DNA from: Ichthyophonus hoferi
Taxonomy: Eukaryota; Opisthokonta; Ichthyosporea; Ichthyophonida; Ichthyophonidae
Direction of reading: 5' to 3'
Assembly: GCA_002751075.1 (NCBI GenBank)
Contig: NAOQ01000041.1
Span: 138,241 to 202,240, forward strand
DNA length: 64,000 nucleotides
The translations under genes were made by a program, and so were the position numbers. Positions 11,401 through 22,666 of the stretch are shown here, piece by piece (within the stretch, counting starts at the first letter, position 1; each line of letters begins with the position of its first letter). A model generated the notes under the pieces. The model was given only the letters and a program-made list of their open reading frames with translations, was not told the DNA's origin and made no database searches.

Positions 11401-14400
11401 AAGAGCAGGTCTATGCCTCTAGCAAAGTCCAGATCCTGCATGTAGTCCTTCTCGGCTGTACACGTGTCTTCCATCCAGTACACCAGACATGTACTATTCT
11501 CACACTTCCACACCACACCAAGTCGCTGTGTAAAAACATACATACATACATACATATGCACACACATTCATATAATACTGTCAGTAGTGACGTAGTGGGC
11601 GGGATTATGAATATTATCTATTACAATACATGACCAACCACCAATAATCATGAGCGAGTGGTCCAAGTATCTAACCTTAACTACAATATAACAGTCCCTT
11701 CTCAGTCAGACAGTAGTGTTGTATATGAATCAAGCAAACATAATGGGTACGTGAGCATTAAACCAACATCCAAAAAGATGCATTCATTAGATTAGTGCGC
11801 ACTAACAAGATCCATGGTAGCAGTAAGCCAAGGGCCCCTTAAGCACATCCCGTGCCACCAGGCAGATACCCCTTTTATCAAGTATAATGTATGCACCAAT
11901 ACCAATAGTAATACCAGCCAGATCAGTGACTCCCTATCATATACCTCTCCCTGCCACATGCATATGTTTCACCCTTTGCTACCTTCTCAATAAATATTCA
12001 TTATCGTACTCTCATTTACGTTCTTACACGAGTAATGTTCATTGATTTCTGCAATACCCACGCATACATACACCCACTTCTCTCTCTCCCCACGCTAATA
12101 TTACGTTAGCTTACATCATCCGGTTTTGTCGAGTCATCACTAGGCATAGTGACGTAATCACCAGGGAAGAACATGTCGTCACTGCAAAGAATGAGACCTT
12201 TTCAGGATATATCTAGTATATTGCATATATATGAACAAATATCAAGTTATATATCGACTACACCAAATAACCAATATGCCCATAATAGGCCCAGGTCCCA
12301 TTCTTGGAGCTCGTCTCTCTCCTATTACCTTATAGGAAACCGAGCCAATCTATTCCTACAGGGCATGGCCCTAAGCAGAGAGATGAAAAGGGTGGAGTGT
12401 GATGGAGGTAGACATACTTATAATAAAACGGTCTCAGGGCGGTAGACGGCATATCTGGTTCCACTGTCCCATCTTGCCAGAGAATGTCACAACGAGTGTG
12501 CTTGCCCTCGATCAGAAACACAGTGAAGTCTGTCTCGTTTATTTTCCGACTGCCTAGCTGTGGGGGCTAAAGGTTAATTTGGGTGTAGGGAGGGAGTAGG
12601 AAGGGGCTTGGCCCTGGGGAGATAGATATGAATGCATGCATGCTGTGGGCTATAGGTATAGGCCGTCCAGTACTAGAGCAAGCCAGGAGGTTACCTGTCC
12701 ACGTGTGATATGAGGAAGATCGGCAGGCTCATGGGTAGCTAGGTTAACGTTGGGTATGGCTATCTTGATGGTTGAGCCAATCTGAGACATGTCATCAACC
12801 ATGGGTCAATGACTTTATCTCCTATGTGTGTTCTTTGACGACATAATGACGGCATACTGTCTAGTGGCTTAGTGTGGTGTATTGTGGAGGGATAGCTTTT
12901 AAGCCAATAAAATAAAGAGAAGGAGAGAGCCCAAGATAAAGAGAGGTCTAGTACCTGTACACTTAGAGCCATCATTCTCTATTAAGACTCAGCACTAACA
13001 ACAGGGCGGATAAGTAAACAAAAAATAATAATCATGTGCCTTAGGGCGTGATGAGGGGGCCTGGAAGGATACAGTGGATGATGCTTACAAGGAGCCATAA
13101 GGGTGGGGTTAATGCAAGAAGAAGCAGTACTATAGAGGTGATTAACTGAGTGATAGACCAAAATATGTAAAACATATGAGAGATGGCGAGGATAATGGGA
13201 AGGAAGGTGTAATGGTCCTATTTGGGGGCCAGAAGCCTACACCAAGACACACCCACCAACCCATGGTGGCAGGCCAGTAATATAGCCTCACCTGCAGGGT
13301 GGCATCCAGCGGAGTGGCCACTAGCTTCATCTCATGCATGTGGTCGGCCATCAGGGTTAAGCGGTCTCCATTCATCACTCCTTCTACCCTGCCTCCCCTC
13401 TCCAAAGGTTAGCACTGGGCACGTGAAAGGACATTAGCTGGGCCGACCAGCTACTACTCTTTGATGTCGTTATGCCTATCCATATGTCCCTCACTCTCTA
13501 TTGATCCAATGTTGGCTTTCCTTCAGGCATCAAGCCTATCCTTCTATATCTATATCTATATCTATCGTCTGCTCTGTCTCCTGGTGTGCACCCTACACTA
13601 TAACCTTATAGCCTAGTTATAAAAAAATGTTAGTCATGCAAGTGTCGGTACAACAATTCATTAGCGCCTTACAGTAAAGCATAAATTATAATAGATACAA
13701 TAAATACAATATATATAGGTCCGCCCCAGGTGAGACCAGGGAGAGGCACATACTTGCCGCCATCGTGGACCAAGACCTTAAGGTGGACAATAAGGACCTC
13801 TATCGATACGATGGACAACTGAGTGTCCAGAATCTTACGGTATTAGTGCGTGCCCCCTTTACCTCTCTATTACGGTCACTACTTATCCATCTGTCCTCCA
13901 TGCCTCCCACATAACATTATCAACTCAAGGTAATAGAACTAAATACAAATACATAGTGATTGTCACATAATCGGCCTATTAGCATGGGGTATCTAATTAT
14001 ATGGTCATATGGGTTGGTTGATAAACGGTTTAATATTGGAGCATACACAGAATCAATGCTAACAATATCCTGCACACAAGAACATTGCCACAATATATAT
14101 GTTTATATGTTTGGGGAGAGATGGATGCAAAAATTCGAAAGGTATAAATACTGCTTACATTGATTTTTTTGCCACACGGAATGAAACGTTCTGGGGTCAG
14201 CCATGATAGCAGACAATGTCTGAAGGCATCTACCAGCATTTGTACCTGCCTCCATCAGGGTTAGCATGAGCCGTATCCTCCTCTACAGGGTGCCACAGGC
14301 CACAATAGGACCTGGACGAGGGCTGGCTACGTGACAGACTCATAATGAACCATAGATATTAATATGAAATGACAGGGGCATGGCCATTAGGTGGCTGATG

Positions 14401-16186
14401 CTGCCTCGAATTAACCCCCCCCCTGGGCTTTAAATTAAGCCAGGGCATAGGAGGACAGACTGCGACGCCATTAGGAATAAATCAACGCAGATGAGAAGGA
14501 ACAGATAATGTAGTGGTAAGCCAGCGTAATAGCAGGGCCTTCCAATAAACAATATAATCCTTTGTTATTTTATCGCGAGTAATAATTAATAAGAATGTAT
14601 AGTAAAATAACATAATGAAATGTATGTGTATGTAAGATTTATATTACTGGTGCCATATGCACGGATCATAATGAGTATAGACCAAGAAGTGGGTATACGT
14701 CAGACAGCCAGCCACCACCCACACCATCGCCATTATAGCACCATGCAATGGAAAGAGGGAAATGTATGTAGACCAAGTAGGATTCATCCTTACCTTCTCC
14801 CCCGGATATGGCTCCGCTTCCAATCGCATGTGAGTGGTCAGAGGACCACTAGCCCTAAAAGGTGATTGGTCGGAGCTGATGCCTAGTAATGCACGTGCAC
14901 CATTAGGGCATTCCACCACTACCCCCTCCACCCATCCTGTCACCTGCACCCCTTCCCCACGCTGAGTGGTTGCACATGTATAAAGAAATGTGTTTAGATA
15001 CATCGTTATTGGCATGGACAGGTGGGTGGGCATATAGTAATCCGCATCCCTATATATAAACGTATGTTCACGTTTAATCCAACATGTGCTCATCCTTTCA
15101 CTCTAGACCATCACTGTTGATGTTTTCATACAGGAACTGATGGAGGCCAGTATATAAATATATCCGTATGCTGATTGATACCGGACCGATTAGGCGTACA
15201 AACAGTTAAAGATCAATATGGAATGAATGAAATGCAAACATTTATACAGACATTTCCCAAAATACACCAGAGCGCCTGGTACTAAATAAGAATAAAAAAC
15301 ATCGCCACTTACACACCCAAGGCCTCTCTTGCCAAAGGCCACATGGAAGTTAGGGTAGGTCCGGAGTGTACGCACACACAAGGCATCTACATTGTATAGT
15401 TTCACACTAGGATCGTTGATAGCCACCAGGTCTAGACACACCTTGATGTTGGTTATCATACCTGACTGTACGATCCTGATTAGTAGAGCCCGTGCATATG
15501 ATTGGGGGGAGACTAATGGTTGCTAGAGAGGGAAGGATAGAAGGAATAAATTATTATAGACAAACAAAGGAAAATAGAAACAAATATAACACTAGATAGT
15601 CTTATGGGTGGTAAGGGGAGGATTTGAGGGTAGGAAGGATGCTAACAAGAAGAGAGGCTACAAGTCTACAGCCAATCCCCTCTGACCACGCAGAATATGA
15701 TTGGTCAGTAAAGCCAAGATATATATCAGGTAGATTTCCTGGCAACCATATAAACCGTGTCCAATCACATAGTACTCACATAGGTAGCTCCCAGTGTCCC
15801 TCTATCAGATGTACGTTTTATAATATCCCCTTTTAACAAACATCGTTCCAGTACTTCCACCTCTGTCTCGGGTATATTCTCCTCTTCCTGAGTAGGCAAC
15901 CACGCCACTCTAACCATTCTGTGAAACAGAAGTACCATCTATCAATGGCGGATAGGTGTGTTTTACATACCTAGCAGGCTAACCAGGCCAATAGAGGCTA
16001 TGTATATTCTTTCTCTATATACAGTTTCATTTTACAAATATGCAATATTATATTTAGGGTTCGATTTATAACCTCCTCGCACACATACAACCTTGCCTTT
16101 TCTTATCAAGGTACGTAAATTCGGTACATACACCTAGATATATCATTATATCTCGGGTCTTACACTTATACGAAGATACACAGCAT

Positions 16187-16226
<40 letters not shown>

Positions 16227-16739
16227 AAAGCTTGTTGCACATGTGATGTTTTTTGTGTATATTTCATACATGGCTTATCGTACGTATAAAATGAAAAAAT
16301 TAAGGTAGTTATATGAATGCTTTCAAGTAAATAATTGTATAGAAAGGTGTAAACGGTGTACTTATGTATGCATTGTGAGTGGGCCTGGCGGAGTTGATAA
16401 GTGAATCTATATACATTTATATTTATATATAAGTATGTAGGTAGTATGCAAATTAATGTTTAAGCAAGCAAGTGGTTGAGATCTTGCAAGTAGGTGTGCT
16501 TCAGTACTTGTCAAGGCCTGTTTGCCGTATCATAATATATCATACCCTGCAGGAATAACCTCTGATTCTCCCTCTTCATCACTAGATTCTTCAAGATCAT
16601 CAAGCCTTGTTCGAACCACCACCCCATTCCTTACAGTAGGAATATTGCTTCTAACATAGTCGTCGGTATAAACGAGTGGTGGTGAAGCAAGCTCTCTGGA
16701 GGAGAGCTTGACCGAAGGGCTGGAAGCCAACTTTGGCAT
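5309..16739 (-). CDS. UBE2O: UBE2O-type (E3-independent) E2 ubiquitin-conjugating enzyme
   Basis: Twenty-one exons give a 930-aa protein (2,793 coding nt, in frame throughout). Exons 5' to 3': 16546-16739, 15780-15918, 15313-15465, 14794-14961, 14159-14245, 13754-13833, 13292-13397, 12695-12781, 12418-12557, 12115-12181, 11373-11525, 10928-11176, 10370-10549, 9004-9111, 8326-8463, 7946-8029, 7530-7622, 7100-7174, 6675-6761, 6186-6313, 5309-5585. UBE2O is a hybrid E2/E3 that marks orphan proteins, such as unassembled ribosomal and globin subunits, for the proteasome. The start MPKLASS follows an AAC context; no upstream in-frame alternative was seen. Family landmarks appear in the human order: an N-terminal beta-rich domain, [25 protein letters not shown], an acidic stretch and a C-terminal UBC domain. 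The human protein is 1,292 aa; the missing length lies in the low-complexity linkers. Exon 7's 5' edge (13397) and exon 1's donor are the least certain junctions. It converges with TM9SF3 and diverges from EIF2S1. Confidence 0.93.
9112..10369 (-). other. Large UBE2O intron without a recognisable exon
   Basis: In human UBE2O this part of the gene encodes two coiled-coil segments. I found no frame here with matching heptad-rich sequence. The flanking exons join in phase 0 without needing another exon. One weak exon-like minus-strand stretch near 9220-9290 was examined, but it does not fit the required phase. The plus strand at about 9660-9860 is purine-rich. Confidence 0.45.
10370..16739 (-). 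other. UBE2O: UBE2O N-terminal and central conserved regions (exons 1-13)
   Basis: Residues 1-64 are Ser/acid-rich and end in [14 protein letters not shown], like the acidic patch ahead of the first conserved region in human UBE2O. Residues 65-310 match the CR1 region: GMVRVAW for human GYVRVQW, PYPGEKV for FYPGQV, and a WL-containing strand. Residues 340-410 carry [13 protein letters not shown] and [10 protein letters not shown] (human SADVMWQDGSVE, NEFCPGDFV). Residues 410-541 carry [17 protein letters not shown] and [22 protein letters not shown], the CR2 substrate-recognition region. Exon 13 codes for 60 residues rich in Asp/Glu. The basic, Ser-rich nuclear-localisation linker of vertebrates between CR1 and CR2 is nearly absent: exon 8 (29 residues) bridges it. 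Confidence 0.85.
16190..16223. repeat. (AT)n microsatellite, 34 bp
   Basis: A perfect dinucleotide AT run lies in the first intron of UBE2O. It is the longest AT run in the window. Confidence 0.95.
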
Positions 16740-16978
16740 GTTCCTTCTTTTGATAATTGGGTGGTGAGAGTAAATTGTATAATTTTATTATATCCGTTTT
16801 ATGGAGGGAAGGACTACCTAGTATTCTCTATGATTTACGATATTGGCTTTCAATACTCTGTGGTTTCATATACCATAGTTCCTAATACCTTACTACTATT
16901 TCTCAAGGCCCTGGTAATATTTCATCCATCCAGGTTGGCCATCCTCGTTTAGGCGGCTCAGCGTTATAATAATGCGCA

Positions 16979-16986
16979 TGACGTCA
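16979..16986. promoter_or_regulatory. Perfect CRE palindrome (CREB/ATF site)
   Basis: TGACGTCA is present exactly, overlapped on its left by TGCGCATG, which resembles half of an NRF-1/alpha-PAL site. It lies 240 bp upstream of the UBE2O start codon. CREB/ATF and NRF-1 sites are typical of TATA-less housekeeping promoters. Function is inferred from motif and position. Confidence 0.5.
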
Positions 16987-18143
16987 CGGGGATAAATTGA
17001 CTCATATGTCATATTGTGGCATGATATCGCATACCTTTCCTAGATGATGTTAACATTATTAAGAAATGGGCTCCCAAACACTAAGATGTCGGATATGATT
17101 GGTTGAGAATAATAGATTAAGTAAGAGATCGGATTGTGGGTGATATCAGGAGGTAAGGTCAACATTCAAATTTATAATAAACTTAAGATTAACGTTTACA
17201 ATAAATATTAGTGACTATTGACCCCATAATATGCCTCACATGATCACAATCCCCAAATACCGTTAGAATGGTGCCACAAAATTGAAAAAAAAAAGAGTAA
17301 CACATGCGTAATTCTAATTTAAGTTTAGAAGGGTTTTCTCTCAAAAGCGATACATAATTTTTTTTTAAAAAAAAAGATTGTCTTGTATCTTTTAACTTCT
17401 CCACTTTATTAAAACATTATTTATTCGGCATATGCTCAAATTAAATTTTGTTGGGAATAGTAAGTAGAGACAAGAGAGTTCCTGTTACCTGTATTTGTTT
17501 AGAAGGAGATAAAACACAGAACTAAGAGACGTTTTAACGTGCACCTTTGCATACACGGTGTACAGATATGCTATGACACATTTTTATTATGTCAGCAGGA
17601 CTTGCCTTGCCTAATCTATGTGCTATATAAACCCCAAAACGTTTTGATATGAAATGGCTTATTATATAGTTGCAGGATATCCACCATTGGCTAGTTCAAT
17701 TTTTCTAGATCATCTTGGATTGCCGTTTAACACCAACAAATTGCACTAGCTATTTTCCCAGGCTACATATGTAATAATAAATGCTAGTAATATTAAATGC
17801 TTATAATTATATATATAAAATACCCAAATTAATTCAATATTCTTGTTTTAACAAATTTTAACCTGAACACATAGCAGAATAAAGAAGCATATCCTAAGTT
17901 CATTTTAAAAACTAACTGTATATCGAATCGGCTCCAATGATATGGTATGGCCCGATCCTAAATACCATACAGTTTAAATACCAATTAACTAACCCCAAAT
18001 ATCTGGTCAGCCACTTTTCCTTTTGTTTTTCGCACGTCACGTCCAGCCCTATCCACAAAGCCAACCAATAAATTGACTCTAACACGTCCCAATATGGTAG
18101 ATCCAATCTACCAATAATCAAATGATTGCCTGGAACAGCGCAA

Positions 18144-18162
18144 GGTCACGTGCATTGTGACC
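18144..18162. promoter_or_regulatory. Inverted repeat containing an E-box upstream of EIF2S1
   Basis: GGTCAC and GTGACC form 6-bp inverted arms separated by 7 bp. The left arm runs into CACGTG at 18147-18152, a canonical E-box. It sits 170-190 bp before the EIF2S1 start codon and is followed by a C-rich stretch, unlike the A+T-rich surroundings. A promoter role is inferred. Confidence 0.4.
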
Positions 18163-18331
18163 CTACCCCCGCACCCCCGTGACAGTTTCAAAGATCCCAC
18201 CTAGTTAATTCGGTTCATTCGTTTCCTCCTTTTCCGGTGCCTGATTAGCTTTATTTAGTCAGACGTCGTTTTCTTTTAGAAACTTCACTTAGTTATTGTG
18301 TGTGTCTTTTAAGGCAAATTTAGCCGGAAAA

Positions 18332-20920
18332 ATGGTGCAAGCATGTCGTTTCTATGAAAACAAGTACCCCGAAGTCAACGACATTGTGGTGGTCAATGTC
18401 CGTTCTATTGCTGACATGGGTGCTTATGTGTCTCTACTCGAGTACGACAATATCGAGGGAATGATTCTTCTCTCCGAGTTGTCTCGCAGACGTATTCGTT
18501 CCATTAACAAACTTATTCGTGTGGGACGCAACGAAGTTGTGATGGTTGTGCGTGTGGACAAAGAGAAGGGTTATATTGATCTTTCCAAGCGTCGTGTGTC
18601 CAGAGAGGAGGTATATTGTGTTATTCATGAAGTGAAAATATTGCACACGTGTTTATGTGCATTAGTACTACATGTTTTAGTGCCCTTTCTAATTATCTTA
18701 CGTTGTATGGCTTGTATACGGATTTTTTTCTTTTTCTTTCTTCTTACCCAGCAATATATATATATATGTTATGTTCTTTTGGACATTAACCCCTTGCTTT
18801 ATGCGTGCAAATATACAATGCCCATTATCACAGCTGTTCTGCAGTACATAATTATTTTTACACTTTATGGCTGTTTTTTGTTTATGTCAACTAGGAAATA
18901 TGAAGTATTATCTAGTGTGCTTGTTTAATGCTTGGAGTGGGTCTATGGGTGAGAGGGGGTTTTAAGACAGCGTTCTTGTTGTAGGGAATTTATTGGCGTT
19001 GTCTTATTGGCATATTTCACTTGCCCACAACCTACAAGTGCCTTCATGCCCCAATCAAAGCATACCTATCTCTTCTAGTTGCTAAGTAATCTAGATGGTT
19101 GTGGGGGTATACACAAGCATACAATTATTTGATGAGAGCACAGGCATAAACCCCTGTTTGACAAGCTATCATATCTACCTTATAGGCCACGTGTCTCTAT
19201 TGTGTATGATATAGAATGGACGGAGGGGTCATATCATCGTTACATGTTTTTCTCCTAGTTTTTCCTGTAACCATCCAATTATTGGTCTTTTGATCACTAC
19301 CTTTTCCAGTTGCATGTATTTACCCTCTCCGCGTATCTTTGTGTGTGCATCTATTTCATGTCTCCTTCACATTATTCTTGCTATCTTATGTACATCCATA
19401 TATAAATATGTATTGTAGTATTATCTCAAAATTTGGGGTGAGTCGGCTATAACTGTATCTTTTACTGCCTTTTCTCAGTCTATAGACATCCCCTTTAGAT
19501 TATATTCTCGATATCTTTTATAGCTTATACCTGCCAATGGTTTTAGTTCTAATTCATCCTTTCGTTTCAATCTTTGTTGTAAAGGTAGTGTATCTGTATG
19601 TATGTTATATTTTAATAACGCATTTGTGTCCCAAAAGGTGGGCAAATGCGAGGAGAAGTTCCAGAAGGCCAAGGCTGTGAACGGCATCCTTCGCCATGTG
19701 GCTGACATGGCCAAGTGTGACCTTGAAGAATTGCACGAGAAGACCGCCTGGAAGCTGTGCAAGATCTATGGCAACATGTACGATGCTTTCAAGCGTGCCA
19801 TTACTGAGCCTGAAGAGGTGATGGCCCACTGTGACCTTGACGACCATGTCAAGGAAATTCTTCTGACTAACATTCAGCGCCGTCTGACCTCTCAGGCTAT
19901 TAAGGTGTGTATGTGTGCGTTGGTTAATTGATTAATTGATTAATTGATTAATTGCATGGGTTAACTAAGTGCCAGGCTCAGTTTGGTTATCCTTGTCAAA
20001 GCCCATGCCTATTTCTGAAAAATATGGTACTCTCCTGCTATTTTTTTTTTTTTTTTTGCATCTGTCCAATCTGTCATTCGACCTTGCCTACTAATGTCTT
20101 TTGTCCTCTTAAGATTTATTTATTTCGCCTCACCCTTTTCTTTTTTATCTTACGATTAATTCCATTGTGTTAACTTTACAGGTTCGTGCTGATGTGGACG
20201 TGTCCTGCTTTGCCTACGAGGGCGTGGATGCCGTGAAGACTGCCCTCAGGGCTGGTCTAGCCATGTCCAAGGAGGACATGCCAATCAAGATCAATCTTGT
20301 AGCCCCTCCTCTCTACGTCATTACCACATCATGCCTAGAAAAGGAGCGTGGTATCCAGGCTCTTAATCAAGTTGTCCAGGTTAGTTTTGGGTGTCTCCAG
20401 TTACTGTAGCCTCCCCATGTTGCTTTTTTTTTTAAAAATTTTTTTTTTTCCGGTGGTTTACATTTGTTTATCTTTTTATATTTATTGCCATTTAAAATTC
20501 GAATACACGAGCCACCTACTACCTAAGTCAGTGAAGGTGTAAAATACCTCTTAATATTAAGTTATAAGGGATATTAAATGGCAGAGGCAGAAAATGTTTT
20601 GCAATGAGTCTGTAACGTGTGTGCACCATTTTCTATTCTGGCCAATAAATTGTTGGTTCTATGTTTGCTTTGCATTTGCCCATACATGTGATTCCTTTAA
20701 TCGTCTGGTTGCACCCCGAGGTATATATACTGATGTTTTTTTTATTGGGGGACAGGTTGTTAAGGATAAGATCGCAGAGCTTGGAGGACAGTTGGAGGTG
20801 CGTAAGGAGGCACGTGCCGTCAACGAGACGGATGACAGGGAGTTGCAGCAGATGATGGACGAGGAGCTTAGAAGACAGGAGGGTGAGGAGGGTGAGGGAA
20901 GTGGCACTGAGGAGGCTTAG
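18332..20920 (+). CDS. EIF2S1: Eukaryotic translation initiation factor 2 subunit alpha
   Basis: Four exons (18332-18610, 19638-19904, 20182-20379, 20756-20920) join in phase 0 to give 302 aa; human is 315. eIF2alpha is the regulatory subunit of the eIF2 GTPase that delivers Met-tRNAi. The start ATG has an AAAA context and the protein begins [15 protein letters not shown]. Exon 1 holds the S1/OB fold with the kinase target loop [12 protein letters not shown]: the phosphorylated serine is residue 51 counting Met. [14 protein letters not shown] follows, the eIF2alpha-kinase docking signature. Exon 2 gives the helical domain and exon 3 the alpha/beta domain ([17 protein letters not shown]). The tail (exon 4) is Glu-rich, as in other eukaryotes. 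Exons are distinctly richer in G+C than the introns. All regulatory residues are intact, so control by PERK/GCN2-type kinases is expected. Confidence 0.98.
19924..19954 (+). repeat. 8-bp tandem repeat, about 4 copies
   Basis: The unit TTAATTGA repeats almost perfectly 20 bp after the donor site of the second EIF2S1 intron. Confidence 0.9.
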
Positions 20921-21149
20921 AGTCTTACACAAATAGATGCTATGTCCAGAACTGGTGTAATTTTTTGTCAGTGCGTTTCAGTAACCCCCCTCCAGCATTC
21001 TTGTGTACACAGCAGATATAGACACATTTTATGTACATAAAATACACTTATGCACACGCTCCAAGTTGTTGGATGGTCCATATTGATTTGAACGTGTTCA
21101 CTTAGTTATTCCCCATATTTTATTATTATTTAAGTTTTCAAAACATCTA

Positions 21150-21527
21150 ATGGTACGTGGCCTGTTTTTTTATATTGATGACCGACTTATTGCTTATACT
21201 ATCGGCTCGGCCCTGATTTTCTGTCTAGTGGGTAGGGTACTTTCCAATATTGCCGACCTTGTTTGTGGTCGACTAATATTTGAGCATAATTGGAATGGGC
21301 ATATGCTAGCTGTCTTAACTTCAATTTGCTTGCTTTCGTTTATGATATTGTGGGAGATGAATATTATGCAGATATTGTGGGAGATGAATATTATGCAATT
21401 GGAAAAATATGTGCGAGAAGGGTTTATGAGTGTTAATATTTTCTTAATTTGTATTTGGTTTAGGAAAATTTTATTTTATTATTGCACATCATTGCCTTTG
21501 GAAATAGGAAGACCGAGTCACTTATGA
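21150..21527 (+). other. Unidentified 125-codon open frame with an internal in-frame duplication
   Basis: The frame starts with ATG 230 bp after the EIF2S1 stop and encodes a hydrophobic, Ile/Leu/Phe-rich product. It contains the nine-residue unit ILWEMNIMQ twice. No family was recognised, no good splice sites border it, and it may simply be part of the EIF2S1 3' UTR. Confidence 0.15.
21344..21397 (+). repeat. Perfect 27-bp direct tandem duplication
   Basis: Two identical 27-bp copies (21344-21370 and 21371-21397) abut without any mismatch. Identity implies a recent event. The length keeps the surrounding frame open. Confidence 0.95.
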
Positions 21528-22216
21528 ACTGCACATGTGAGATTAAGTAATGGTATGCGCAAACTGTATACTGTGTAATAACCGTAGATCTCTATAAATT
21601 AATGCTTACATACTCAGATACCTTGTTTGCCTTTAACAACATAAGCAATCCGTGTGGGTGAAGGGCTGCAGTAGCCTGATGAGTTGAAGTCATGCTTTCC
21701 TACCGTTACACTTCATGATAATATTCCTTTAATTAGACTTTTTTCAAGCTTATGATATGATCACTGTGTCAGGAATTGGCGACTATTGAATAGCATTAGC
21801 TTTTAGAGTACGATATATGGCCCAGTGCTTGCCGATATTTGAAGTTAGATGTGGGTCCTACCCAGTTATATATCTAAAAAAAACAACAGCCTAATGCTTT
21901 GCATTATTCCTAAGTAAAGCAGCGTTGGGATGGAGTTTGCACCATGCATTGTTTTATTTTTTGTAGGAACAGAGAACTTATACAAATTGAAAATATCCAC
22001 TCCGTTTTGAAGCTGCTATGATTGTGTACAAGAACACAACTCAGCCAGACTATCAATCATTAACTATGGACCACATGAGTTAATTAGGAGCAATACACAT
22101 CAAAAGCACTTGGTTGTAAGATAATAGCATGTTTGATGATGATGTTGATAATAGATATCACATTTTTTCTTGCTGTAATTTCTTTTGCTTTATTTTTTGG
22201 TTTTCTTTATCGCTAG

Positions 22217-22666
22217 CCGTGAATTCAGCCACATTGTAGATAAAAGTAAATACTTTAAAGGATCATTCTATACTATACCCGTGCCAGACGCTACTGACAT
22301 CCGAATCCACGTTCATGAAATCCATGTCTATCAGGCCCTTGGTGAAGGGACGTCTTATTATTATCAGACTGTCTTTTCAAGAACCATAACAACAATGGAA
22401 CCAACAAGATTTTCAGCCACGCATAGGTCAGCTATGTCCAACTTGTACCCATTATAGTCGATTCTTGTGTTACATTGATGGTATACGGCGGAGGTTTCCA
22501 TCACATAAGCCTGAGAGAGGGCTTTCTTGATTTCATCGCATCCTCTCCTTTTGAATGTAAGAGAATATTAACTAATAATTATAATTTTCTAACTGATCCC
22601 GGCGCTGGACTTCTTACCTTAACTTTACACACTAAACCTGGTTTCTTACATTGTAGAAAACAGTAA
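22217..22666 (+). other. Two unidentified coding-like open frames behind a strong 3' splice-site-like sequence
   Basis: A long pyrimidine tract ending in CTAG at 22216 looks like a good acceptor. From 22217 an 80-codon frame stays open to a stop at 22455-22457 and has more balanced composition than its surroundings (SHIVDKSKYFKG, IHVHEIHVYQALGEG). A second frame runs 22475-22666. I recognise neither and see no partner exons. They may be an exon of a non-conserved gene, the remains of one, or chance. Confidence 0.2.

Larger units (their letters stand above)
16740..18331. promoter_or_regulatory. Divergent promoter region between UBE2O (-) and EIF2S1 (+)
   Basis: The start codons of two housekeeping-type genes face away from each other across about 1.6 kb. 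I found no exon in it. The middle (17160-17900) is very A+T-rich. Candidate elements sit near each start: a CRE palindrome 240 bp upstream of UBE2O and an E-box within a short inverted repeat 180 bp upstream of EIF2S1. Whether both promoters share elements is an inference from orientation alone. Confidence 0.6.

Noticed and set aside
13729-13846. Plus-strand exon-like frame ([15 protein letters not shown])
   Set aside because: The minus strand of the same bases gives UBE2O exon 6, which aligns with the family and fits the phases on both sides.
14258-14340. Alternative placement of UBE2O exon 5 here
   Set aside because: Every frame either stops or breaks phase; the exon at 14159-14245 keeps phase 0 and aligns with the PGQVLIG to WLSG segment of human UBE2O.
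16050-16070. GGGTTCGATTT resembling a tRNA B box
   Set aside because: No A box at a proper distance and no cloverleaf could be drawn around it.
18611-18928. Extension of EIF2S1 exon 1 by about 105 open codons
   Set aside because: It runs through a GT donor into low-complexity intron sequence; splicing to 19638 restores the eIF2alpha sequence in phase.
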